Of a stretch of 64,000 nucleotides of DNA, positions 10,872-19,079 are shown in pieces; positions within the stretch are counted from its first letter, which is position 1; each line of letters begins with the position of its first letter. Where the stretch lies: NCBI GenBank assembly GCA_964035575.1, contig OZ037930.1, positions 682,001 through 746,000 on the forward strand. The letters are read 5' to 3'. Made by a program: the position numbers and the translations under genes. The notes under the pieces were generated by a model. That model saw nothing but the letters and a program-made list of their open reading frames with translations, did not search any database and was not told where the DNA came from. The stretch is from Rhynchopus sp. YZ270_cl-10 (lineage: Eukaryota > Euglenozoa > Diplonemea > Diplonemida > Diplonemidae).

Positions 10872-11248
10872 AAAAAAGAGGGGAGAAGGAAGACAGAAGG
10901 GAAAGAAAAGAGTTATTTGAGAGACAACTGAAGTGGGGAAAAAAAAAAAGCACGGTGACAAAAAGAAAGAAAACTAAACAACGAAAAAGGGATGAGAGCT
11001 TGTGTTTTGCAACAACAGCAACGTAAATTAATAAAAGATGGAGATCAATCTCTAAGAGGTGCATATTGAATCACCCCTTTTTCCCCTCAAGACGAAACGG
11101 TTGCCACATTTTCTTTTTTTTTTTGTATAATTGCTGGTTTATTGACTACCATGCAGACAGTCTCCCACACAGAAAAAAAAACTACCTTTTTTTGAAAATC
11201 GACCCGGAGGAATGGGGGGAAAAAAAAGAGAGAGAAAAAAAAAAAAAA

Positions 11249-12703
11249 TCAGAACGGTCTTGCCGCAGGCTTTCTCCTATTTGCTGCGGCATTCACATTC
11301 GCTTGCTGCTCCATTAATGACAGGATCCTTCGTTTCTCTGCCAGCAAATCCCGAGGGTGTGCGACGGGGTAGTGTCCTGGGTAGGCACCACCCGCACCTG
11401 CACCTGCACCCACACCGACACCACCCGCTCCGGCGACTGCAGGAAACCTTGAGTTTACTGGACGAACACCTGATGATGGCGAACGCGAACTCGCTCTGCG
11501 CTCACGGTTTGATGGTGAGGGGCCAGGGGAAGGAGCAGCGCCTGCTGCAGGAGGAAACTGCGCCTCTCTGCTCGGCCTCCTCCCTCTGTTGTTCGGCGAC
11601 GGCGTGGGCGACGACGACGGCACCGAAGGCGGCAACGCACGCAGCCCCTTCGGGCTTGTGTGGATGTCCTGAAACTCCCTCCGGATCCGCTCCTTGTCCT
11701 CCTCGCGTTGTCTCTGTGCGTCGTCCATGATGCGCTGCATTTCCTCCTTCCTCTTATCATTCCTCTGACTCGGAGAAGGTGGCGCTGCAGGTGGCAGAGT
11801 CGAATCAATCTTCAACAGCGCAGCAGGCACCACCCCATCGAGCCCCCCCTCATTGATCAACCCCAGCAGATACGACCGCGGTACGGTGCCCTCCTTCGTC
11901 AGCCACGTCTTCAGACGGTCCTGCACAATCTTTGTCTGCAGGGATTGACTCACCGTCATCCTCTTCTTGGGATCCTTCGTCAAAAGCTGGGTCACGATAT
12001 TACGAATTTCTGGAGAATATTGAGTCGCGGAGGGCTTCTTATACACACCACGCACGATGTTGCTTGCAAGCGACTTCATGTCATGCCCTGTGAACGGATG
12101 CGTCAGCGTCAACATTTCACAGAGCACCACACCGATCGCCCATGCATCCACCTGAATGTTATATGCCTGCTGCATCACCAGCTCTGGGGCGAGGTAATAC
12201 GGTGTCCCCACAAAGGTGTTTGCCTGCTCCCAGGTGTTCACCAGGGAACGGGAAATGCCAAAATCCGCAACCTTCATGACGTTGTCTTCGGAGACCAAAA
12301 TGTTCTGTGTTTTGAGGTCGCGGTGGAGAATATGCTTTTTCCCTGTATAGTGTACAGCCAACGCGATTTGGATGAACCAGTCTAGTACCTTCGACTCTGC
12401 CCAGAGGCCTTTGCTCTTTGTCTTCTCGATGTGAGAGCAGAGGTCACCATTCGCAACGTACTCCATCGCAATCATAAGGTCCTCCGACCGTGTCACCCAG
12501 CTGTGCACATACCTCACAATATTGGGGTGCCGGACGCTCTTCAACAGCTTCGCCTCCCCTTCGGCCCGCGTCTTCTCCTTCTTCCCCATCTTCCACATCG
12601 TCACCGTCTTCAGCACCACAACAGACCCTTCAGGGGACTTCGCAAGATGGCACACCCCCATATTACCTTTTCCGATCTGTCTCAGCTTCGTATATCCCTC
12701 CAT
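11249..12703 (-). CDS. NEK-like serine/threonine protein kinase
   Basis: A 484-residue kinase. The catalytic domain fills residues 4-270: glycine loop GKGNMG (11-16), ATP-anchoring Lys32 in VVLK, HRDLKTQN catalytic loop (127-134), DFG (147-149), activation segment ending GTPYYLAPE (166-174) and VDAWAIG (185-191). HRDLKTQN, GTPYYLAPE and the overall order are typical of the NIMA-related (NEK) family, which acts in cilia and cell-cycle control. The tail (about 310-484) is low complexity: basic and Pro/Ser-rich, then a Gly/Ala/Val stretch, with a short Arg/Gln/Glu helix near 325-350. All catalytic residues are present, so it should be active. Ends at TGA. No intron is needed. NEK subfamily cannot be assigned. 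Confidence 0.93.
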   Translation of the reverse strand: MEGYTKLRQIGKGNMGVCHLAKSPEGSVVVLKTVTMWKMGKKEKTRAEGEAKLLKSVRHPNIVRYVHSWVTRSEDLMIAMEYVANGDLCSHIEKTKSKGLWAESKVLDWFIQIALAVHYTGKKHILHRDLKTQNILVSEDNVMKVADFGISRSLVNTWEQANTFVGTPYYLAPELVMQQAYNIQVDAWAIGVVLCEMLTLTHPFTGHDMKSLASNIVRGVYKKPSATQYSPEIRNIVTQLLTKDPKKRMTVSQSLQTKIVQDRLKTWLTKEGTVPRSYLLGLINEGGLDGVVPAALLKIDSTLPPAAPPSPSQRNDKRKEEMQRIMDDAQRQREEDKERIRREFQDIHTSPKGLRALPPSVPSSSPTPSPNNRGRRPSREAQFPPAAGAAPSPGPSPSNRERRASSRSPSSGVRPVNSRFPAVAGAGGVGVGAGAGAGGAYPGHYPVAHPRDLLAEKRRILSLMEQQANVNAAANRRKPAARPF

Positions 12704-13039
12704 TTTTTTTGAGAAAAAAAAAGGGTAAAAAGGAGAGGGAGGGAGGGGGAGGGGAGAGGGAGAGTGGTGTAAATGCTAAGGGGTATAAAGGAAAATTAGG
12801 TGGGGGGTTGAGATTAGGGTTTTGTCAGATTGGGGGAGGAGGAGGAGGGGGTAGTGGTTGGCTGTATTTTGTGTGATGGATTGCCCATCATTTATTTTCA
12901 CCGGGTAAATATGGTCCAGGAATTTTGGAATCCGAAAAAAGGGAGAATACGAATTCGCCTTCGGGGTATGCCAAAGGAGGGAGATTCCCTGAGGGGATAA
13001 TCAAAAAATAGTAACTCTGATAGGTAAGTAAAAGGGAAA

Positions 13040-13135
13040 AAAAGGTTTTTTCGTTGATTGCACAATTACCCCTGTTGGAGGGGTGATTGGCGACCGTATC
13101 TGAGGAACTATTTCTCATTTAAGCTACGCTTTAGG
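13040..13135 (+). repeat. GGCGACCGTA element, copy 1
   Basis: A unit of about 100 bases with TAGTAACTCTGATAGG just upstream, then TTGATTGCACAA, CCCCTGTTGGAGGGG, GATTGGCGACCGTAT, AACTATTTCTC and AGCTACGCTT. Copies lie at 13369-13485, and in more diverged form at 55120-55205 and 58440-58575. The copy at 55120 lies inside an intron. SINE-like in size, with no pol III boxes that I can be sure of. Confidence 0.65.
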
Positions 13136-13368
13136 TATAAAAAAAAACATAGTATAAGGTAGGTGGGAGACTGTTTTGTTTTTGCATATTCCTTTGTTGA
13201 AGGGAGGCGTTTTTGTTATAGGGGGGTGAAAAAGGGGGGGTGTGGAGAGCAGGCGTGAATCTCACACCCTGAGGGGGAGACGCAAAGACTAGGCAGGCAA
13301 GAACAGCACTTTATGAAAAGCTTTATTTATTTTTTTGCCGATTGACAAAAAAGAAAATAGTAACTCTG

Positions 13369-13485
13369 ATAGGGTAAAAAGGGAAGGTTTTTTTGATTGC
13401 TCAAATACCCCTGTTGGAGGGGGGTGATTGGCGACCGTATCGGTGGAACTATTTCTCCTTTATAGCTACGCTTAGTAGGTATCAA
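13369..13485 (+). repeat. GGCGACCGTA element, copy 2
   Basis: Matches 13040-13135 through the same ordered motifs, 330 bases downstream in the same orientation, differing by small indels in homopolymers. The two may be a local tandem duplication. Confidence 0.65.
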
Positions 13486-14500
13486 ATAAAATCCCCCCCT
13501 GGGCTGGACATTAAATTGCATCCGGGGCCCTTTTTAGCCAGCTCCTGAAACTCTATGAAGGTCTTTTGAGTTTCTGTTCGAAAATAAAAATAGAACAAAG
13601 GCGTTGAACCTAAGACTCCGTACTTAGCCACCTGTTAAAAAAAACACAATTGTAACACGCAAATCTAAATAAAAAATGAGGGGTTTTTTTCTGACCGATT
13701 GTGCACCATTCTTCTTTTTTTTGCTTTTCTTTCGTGGCAACACTTAAATACGGTAGTAAGGGGGTGGGGGAGGAGCTATTCTGTTTTGTTTTGTTTTGTT
13801 TGTTTTTTTTTGAAATAAATCTAAATTTGTGCGCGAGTTTTTTTCTTTTTTTCTTTTTGCGCATTCCTGATGTTTTCTTTCTTTATGAATTGTTGGAGTA
13901 GTGTAGGTGCCTTTGTGTTGCCACAGTTTTTTTGTGCAATATCCACCCTTTTTTTGTAATCTGAACGGTCAAAAAAAAAAAAATCACACATACAAAATGA
14001 TTGAAATAATGCATGACGCAGTGCAGGACCACTTAGTTCGGATATGTGTTCTAACGCAGAGAAGGGAGGAGGAGAAACAGGAAGCAAAAAAAAAGGGGGC
14101 TCCCAAAGATAAGAGAAGGGACAGCAACACCTCTGGAATTCTTGCATTTTTTTTCATTATTATTTCAAGTTGTGTGTTTTTTGATTGTATATGATACATC
14201 ACCCCCTGTCCAAAGACGGGTTCTGTAAACACAACGTGTCACTCCCCGAAGGGGGTTTTAAAAAAAAATGCGTTTTGTGCTTTCCAACATTTTCCAAGAT
14301 ATCACCCCTCATCCCATCCCATTTTTTCTAAATAGTATTTTCATCATATGCAAATAAATAAAAAAAAAAACGAAAAAAACTGAAAGATGAATGTGTCACC
14401 CATCCATTCATACCTCTAACAAACAAAATTCAAAACAAAGCGCAGTGTAATTCGCGCAGTGTTGCAAATAGTGACGGTAACATTCACTCTTTTTTTTTCT

Positions 14501-14632
14501 TGATAAATTGTTGGAGTAGTGTAGTTGCCTCGGTTTGTGTTGCCACAGTTTTGTGCAATCTCCACTGTCAAGTTTTTTTTTTGAAAAACTTGGTTGTATT
14601 AGTGTAGACACCCTAGAGTGTGCTCCACTGTC
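14501..14632 (+). repeat. Paired GTGTAG-box elements
   Basis: The first element (14501-14571) runs TTGATAAATTGTTGGAGTAG, GTGTAGTTGCCTCGG, GTTGCCACAG, then GCAATCTCCACTG. After a T run the second (14582-14632) runs GAAAACTTGGTTGTATTAG, TGTAGACACCC, GAGTGTGCTCCACTG. Both share TNGTTGNANTAGTGTAG at the start and CTCCAC at the end. The same pair in the same order occurs at 34537-34655, and in opposite order at 56622-56817. Confidence 0.7.
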
Positions 14633-14651
14633 ACACCCAAGAAAATGACTG

Positions 14652-14652
<1 letters not shown>

Positions 14653-14692
<40 letters not shown>
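14653..14692 (+). repeat. A-tract of about 40 bases
   Basis: Longest homopolymer in the window. It directly follows a GTGTAG-box element and precedes a GATGAATGTG element, as is usual for the small repeats here. Confidence 0.9.
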
Positions 14693-14697
<5 letters not shown>

Positions 14698-14774
14698 AAG
14701 ATGAATGTGCTCTAACAGAACACACATCATAAAAACAATCAATACTCAATACCAAAACAAAAAAAGCTTTATAA

Positions 14775-14806
14775 GATGAACCTAAGCCTCCGTTGCTCAG
14801 TCACCA
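14775..14806 (+). repeat. Small hairpin element, CTAAGC/GCTTAG stem
   Basis: GATGAACCTAAGCCTC continues to GTTGCTCAGTCACC. Related copies are at 14898-14934, 53512-53552, 59600-59632, 62468-62499, 63771-63803 and, more diverged, 9918-9951 and 34077-34105. In the best copies CTAAGC pairs with GCTTAG around CTCTCGTT. Confidence 0.6.
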
Positions 14807-15197
14807 AAAATAATAACTTCCATCCAGGAAGACTGCCTTAGGTTTTGTTTCTTTGACAAGAAAGCAAAAAAGAAGGGTAAAAAAAAAGGTTGGCGAAATA
14901 TCTAAGTCCCTCGTGCTCAGTCACCTTGAAATAAGTCAGACAGACCGAACCAGAGAGGATGGGGGAGGGAAAGGAGGGTGTGGCATGTGAGGGGGTGCGT
15001 GGGCAAGAAATGCAGTTAATATGAATCTGTTTCTAGACACAAAACAACCGGCATGTCCCCCTCCTCCGCCCCTCAAATTATTCATTTTGTTGTGTCGACA
15101 ATCGCCGAGTAATCCCATCAGGTGGGAGAATTCGGGTCTGTACTCAAATGTTGTCCGAAGCCTTAGTACTCCGGAAGGTATTTTGTTTTTTTTTTTC

Positions 15198-15263
15198 TGA
15201 TAAATTGTTGGGTTAGTGTAGTTGCCTCGGTTGTGTTGCCACAGTTTTGTGCAATCTCCACTT
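15198..15263 (+). repeat. GTGTAG-box element
   Basis: Same ordered motifs as 14501-14571: GATAAATTGTTGG, TAGTGTAGTTGCCTCGG, GTGTTGCCACAG, GTGCAATCTCCAC. Flanked by T runs. Confidence 0.65.
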
Positions 15264-15763
15264 TCTTTTTTGCTTTTTTGTACCCTTTTTAAAAATTTTT
15301 GAGTAAAAAAAATGCCACACCACGGAACTGAAGACCCAACTGATGAAACCCTCTCAGACTCCCTTACTGCAAAAGAAGTAAGAGGAGGGGAGAAAAAAAA
15401 AAGGAGAAATTTTTTGTGCGAGATGAACTGAAGTCTCATGTACTGTGTCATCTAACGACACACCTGTACAACCACACAATGGACAATGTTCCCCTCTAAA
15501 GGAACTACCCATGACTTCAAATCACAACCCACACAACAAATCAGCTCACAATAAATAATGGGGAAATGAACAAAATACAAAAAAAATTCAAGAAAGCTGG
15601 AAAGAAACGGCGTAACGTATTTTTTTTTAGCAAAAATAGAAGAAAAAATAATGGCAAAACCACGCAAAACGAAAAACAGAAACACATAATTCGCGCTTTT
15701 TTGGTTTACAAAAAGCACACACACACTCTCTCTCTCTGTCTCTCTCACCCCCATTTTTTTCCA

Positions 15764-18700
15764 TTAGTCAATATCAAATTTACAGGCGACGCAACCTAAT
15801 GCATACTCTTGCCCATTTGGTGGGTGATCGATACGGAGATTGCACGTTTGAGGTCCTCCACAGCGGGTGAGGGGGTTGGGGAGAACGCGATGACAGGTGT
15901 CGCAAAAGTGTGTGGTCCCCCAACAGAACCAGACGGCAGCGTTGCAGCAATACCGGCATTTGAACTGGATGTAGTCGCTGCCGTGCTTCGCGCAGGTCGT
16001 TTTGTCGACACACGACCCACAGATCAGCTCCTCCCTCTTCACCTCCCTCACCTCCCCTCTGTGGTCCGCCAATGCTTCACACCGCTTTACCCCACCAAAA
16101 TAAGGCTTTCCACATTTATAACACATATAATAGCTTAGAACATGCTCGGCAAATTTTAAAGGCGCTCTAAAGAACTGCCCACCTTCGTTCACCAAGCGAG
16201 CGTCGTTTGCCATGCCTTCAATTTTCATTCGATCCATGAATTTTCGGGTCAACTCTTTTTGGAGTTTTTGGAGCGGAGCGAGGAGGGTTTGGATGGTGGG
16301 GTGCGGATGGTCGACGTCTGCCTGGCAGAGAGAGCATTTCATGAAGGCAAAGGAGATACGTGGGGTCGGCCAGCGTTGCGAAAGCTTTTCCTCTAAGCAA
16401 TGAAAATGGACAATATGCCCGCAGGCAAGCAACAAACAGGGGGCGGCTGCGAGAGGCTCTGCCCAGCATATGGTGCAAAACTCATCAGAGGTCTGCGAAC
16501 TCACGAATGGCACGACTCTTGTGGAAGATCCGCTCCCAGGCTTAGGGGGAAGGGTGGTGGTGGTAGTGGTGGTGGTAGCTGTTGTTGTGGTTGAAACCTC
16601 GTTGGAGGGCTGTTTGCTCGCATCCATCCTCTGGCTATAAGCGCTGCACCCTTTCTCAAAGCAAGGAATGCAAGGTTTCGTCCCACACTCCGTCCCCAAA
16701 CAGTCGTGCCCGCACGGAAGAAACTGTTTGCACGCATGCGAAAACCGTTCCTGACATTCCTCCGCACTGCAAATCGGAAACTTATGATTCGGCCCATGAA
16801 CGTTCAACCCCGCCGTTGGCAGGATATACTCCTTTTCACGCTTCTCCTTTTCCTTCTTTTTTGACGGCTTTTTGACAGGCTTTTTTGTGTCCGCATTTTG
16901 CGCCGAAAACAACTTCTTCCGAAACCACGAGGACGCAGAGGTGCTTTGAACTGGAGGTGCCGGCTTTGCGATGGGAGCCGCCTTTTTGTTCACATCGAGA
17001 GATAAAAGCACGTCGCAGTATCGGCAGACCAGCTTGGAATCAGAGGCTTCTGAGCAGGTTTTCCCTGAATGATATGGGAAAGCAAAGCAGGAATTACAAA
17101 AGGTTGTGTTACAGCTACACCGGAATCTATGCAACGTAAAATGCATTGCCGCAACAATCCCCATATCACAGTAGTCAATCCGCACTGTGTGCCCCTTCGC
17201 CTTGCCTAAGAAGTCTCGCTTGATTCGCTCCACTTCTCTTCCTACGGCGCATTCGTCAGTCTCAATATTAATTTTACAGCTCGGACATTTAAACCGATTC
17301 GACCTTCCCTGTAGACCGCTTCCCTCCGCATTCTCAGCGAAATAGGAGTCAATAATACCGTCCACCTTTTGCTCCAAAGAAGTAAAGAGCGACGCAGGGA
17401 GGTATCTCCGCAGCGCTGCTTGAGGTACTTCTGCGGGGCATGCGACGCAGGTTATTTGAAGGGTTTCGAAGACTTCCTGTCGGACCCCTTTTTTTCGTCC
17501 TACGGTATCAAAACTAACAATCTGTTTGGAGATGGAGGCTGCGAAGCAGGATTCGCAGGTATATCCTTTACAGCCTTCGCAAAAGGGCATGCTTTCGACT
17601 CCGTCCTCGCCGAGTTTCATGCTTTTCTTGCAAACTCCACACGGAACACCGATGTCTGCCCTAGCAAGGAGGTTTTGAAAGACGTATGGTGGTAGCTCTT
17701 CGGAGCACTCCTTATGCAGGCAGGTAAGAGTATTCTGTTCGGTTTTCCCTCTCAAATGAACTAACAGACACACCTCGCAGGTATACTGCGAGCACCGTTC
17801 GCAGCACGTCATTATTTCCATGGATCCGTCAAATGGTATTAATTGCTTGCATTTTCCACAACGAAGGTCTCTTGGGGATGTGCAGATTGAGGTGAAGGTT
17901 CTGGCGGGGCTGACGATACCGCGGGAGGAGCCTTCGGGGGAGGCGATGTAGGGGGGTGATAGACATTGTGGCATGGCACCGCCGTAGAGACTGCTGGGGG
18001 AGGCTACCTGCAAGGAGCATGGTTGGTTGCGGCTGCGGGTGCTAAGGATGATGGGGGGTGGGGTGTCGAGAACACCCCCGCCCCCGCCAACCTCTGTCAG
18101 ATCGTCATCGTCGTCGTCTTTCTCAGGGTCGATCTGCCGCATGAGTCCTTGTGCATACCGTAAATTCTCTTCTAATTTGTTTCTCGCAAGACCCCTCGTG
18201 TTTTTCTTTTTGGCAGTTTCGCCCCTTTGCACCCCTTCGATATGCTGTGGACTCCGTACTGCAGAGATCGCCATCAAGCCTCCAGAGGCAGGGCTGATGG
18301 GGACGTCAGAAGAATTTTCCGTACCAACATCGCTTTGTGGTGGTACCCCGGTTACTTCGACTACGATGCGGGCGTTGGGGGTGTCTGTTTTTGGTTGATG
18401 AATTGCTGCATTTTGTGGGACTGCGACCACCCGACATGCTTCGCCGACTGCCCGCATGATACCCCAGCCTAAGGCAGATTCTCCGGATCTGAATGCATCT
18501 CGAATTCGTATAGTAATAATCGTTCTGGTGTTGTCTTGGGTGGGCACGGTGTTGATGCGGGTGTTTGCTGGGGTAGAGGTTTCGGTGAGGATGAGCTGGT
18601 GGGTTGGGGTGCGGATCTCAGTGTGTGCGCTGATGCGAGACAACGCCGTGCCGATGGAGGAGCTGCTGCTGGTTCCACTGTAGCTGCGGAGTATGCTGCT

Positions 18701-18937
18701 CAGAGCTTCTGCCTTGGGCGCACCTCCACACCACTGCACCGCTACCACACCCTTTGTTAAATCTGCGGTGGCAAGAACGGTGGCCCCGCAGCTGCGTGGT
18801 GGTGGTGGTGGTGGTGGTGCTTTGTCCGTAGCGCCTGTCGTGTCGGTTCTCTCAGGGCGCTCCCCCCAGCCCTCGCACTGCACGGCACCATATTTAACAA
18901 CAGCAACAAGGCCCGCAAGGAGTGAGCCTTCTTCCAT
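15764..18937 (-). CDS. RING-Cys-relay (MYCBP2/PHR-like) E3 ligase with IBR-like fingers
   Basis: A 1057-residue zinc-rich protein. The last 240 residues align by eye with the C terminus of MYCBP2/Highwire: a RING (about 820-875, FCTIC...CGHIVHFHC...CSLC), a helical linker, then the tandem-cysteine domain (ELICGSC, CAKHGSDY, FKCRYCC, WFCWGTTHFC, HPPNGQEYALGC). The two cysteines known to relay ubiquitin in human MYCBP2 (C4520 and C4572) appear as Cys about 953 (VKRCEALAD) and Cys about 1005 (WFCWG). MYCBP2 esterifies ubiquitin onto Thr, so that chemistry is inferred here. Upstream (about 360-700) lie three CxxC-rich blocks resembling RBR/IBR fingers. The N terminus is low complexity with poly-Pro and acidic runs. 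The ATG follows CTACAG by two bases. Confidence 0.88.
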   Translation of the reverse strand: MEEGSLLAGLVAVVKYGAVQCEGWGERPERTDTTGATDKAPPPPPPPRSCGATVLATADLTKGVVAVQWCGGAPKAEALSSILRSYSGTSSSSSIGTALSRISAHTEIRTPTHQLILTETSTPANTRINTVPTQDNTRTIITIRIRDAFRSGESALGWGIMRAVGEACRVVAVPQNAAIHQPKTDTPNARIVVEVTGVPPQSDVGTENSSDVPISPASGGLMAISAVRSPQHIEGVQRGETAKKKNTRGLARNKLEENLRYAQGLMRQIDPEKDDDDDDLTEVGGGGGVLDTPPPIILSTRSRNQPCSLQVASPSSLYGGAMPQCLSPPYIASPEGSSRGIVSPARTFTSICTSPRDLRCGKCKQLIPFDGSMEIMTCCERCSQYTCEVCLLVHLRGKTEQNTLTCLHKECSEELPPYVFQNLLARADIGVPCGVCKKSMKLGEDGVESMPFCEGCKGYTCESCFAASISKQIVSFDTVGRKKGVRQEVFETLQITCVACPAEVPQAALRRYLPASLFTSLEQKVDGIIDSYFAENAEGSGLQGRSNRFKCPSCKINIETDECAVGREVERIKRDFLGKAKGHTVRIDYCDMGIVAAMHFTLHRFRCSCNTTFCNSCFAFPYHSGKTCSEASDSKLVCRYCDVLLSLDVNKKAAPIAKPAPPVQSTSASSWFRKKLFSAQNADTKKPVKKPSKKKEKEKREKEYILPTAGLNVHGPNHKFPICSAEECQERFSHACKQFLPCGHDCLGTECGTKPCIPCFEKGCSAYSQRMDASKQPSNEVSTTTTATTTTTTTTLPPKPGSGSSTRVVPFVSSQTSDEFCTICWAEPLAAAPCLLLACGHIVHFHCLEEKLSQRWPTPRISFAFMKCSLCQADVDHPHPTIQTLLAPLQKLQKELTRKFMDRMKIEGMANDARLVNEGGQFFRAPLKFAEHVLSYYMCYKCGKPYFGGVKRCEALADHRGEVREVKREELICGSCVDKTTCAKHGSDYIQFKCRYCCNAAVWFCWGTTHFCDTCHRVLPNPLTRCGGPQTCNLRIDHPPNGQEYALGCVACKFDID

Positions 18938-19020
18938 TTCTGTAGGGGGGGGTTGAGGGTGAGGGAGGGGAGGTAGTTGTGGGAAATTACATCAAAATTC
19001 ATAACAAAGTGAAGTTGATA

Positions 19021-19047
19021 GTGCAAACGCCTCTGGGACGCAGGCAC
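19021..19047 (-). other. LINE 3'-terminal hairpin 2
   Basis: On the minus strand GTGC pairs with GCAC, and inside it GCCT pairs with AGGC around GCGTCCCAG. This is the most widely dispersed part of the LINE tail (33404-33445, 59536-59578, partly 59309-59329). Confidence 0.5.
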
Positions 19048-19050
19048 TGA

Positions 19051-19079
19051 CACTCCGCGGGTTATCGAACCCCGGAGTG
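19051..19079 (-). other. LINE hairpin spanning the ORF2 stop codon
   Basis: On the minus strand CACTCCG, GGGTT, CGAT, AACCC, G, CGGAGTG form a 12-pair hairpin with one bulge. The ORF2 TAA lies in its loop and 3' stem. GGTTCGAT mimics a tRNA T-loop or B box. Confidence 0.7.

Larger units (their letters stand above)
9416..11248. other. Intergenic with LINE tail and small repeats
   Basis: No gene is supported. The stretch holds A/T runs, a LINE 3'-tail copy (9821-9900), an AAGCC/GTCACC small element (9918-9951), a TTAGTCTGATTAGATTA motif used twice (about 10210 and 10258), a GCAGCTCAGTCGAGCTC element (about 10450-10500, again near 33672 and in decayed form near 5843 and 63845), and a TACA/TGTA hairpin element (10840-10871). 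Confidence 0.5.
12704..15763. other. Intergenic, dense in small repeats
   Basis: No gene is supported. It holds two copies of the GGCGACCGTA element (13040-13135, 13369-13485), one inverted copy of the 3293 repeat (13495-13560), four GTGTAG-box elements (13886-13953, 14501-14571, 14582-14632, 15198-15263), two AAGCC/GTCACC hairpins (14775-14806, 14898-14934) and a 40-base A run (14653-14692). Confidence 0.55.
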
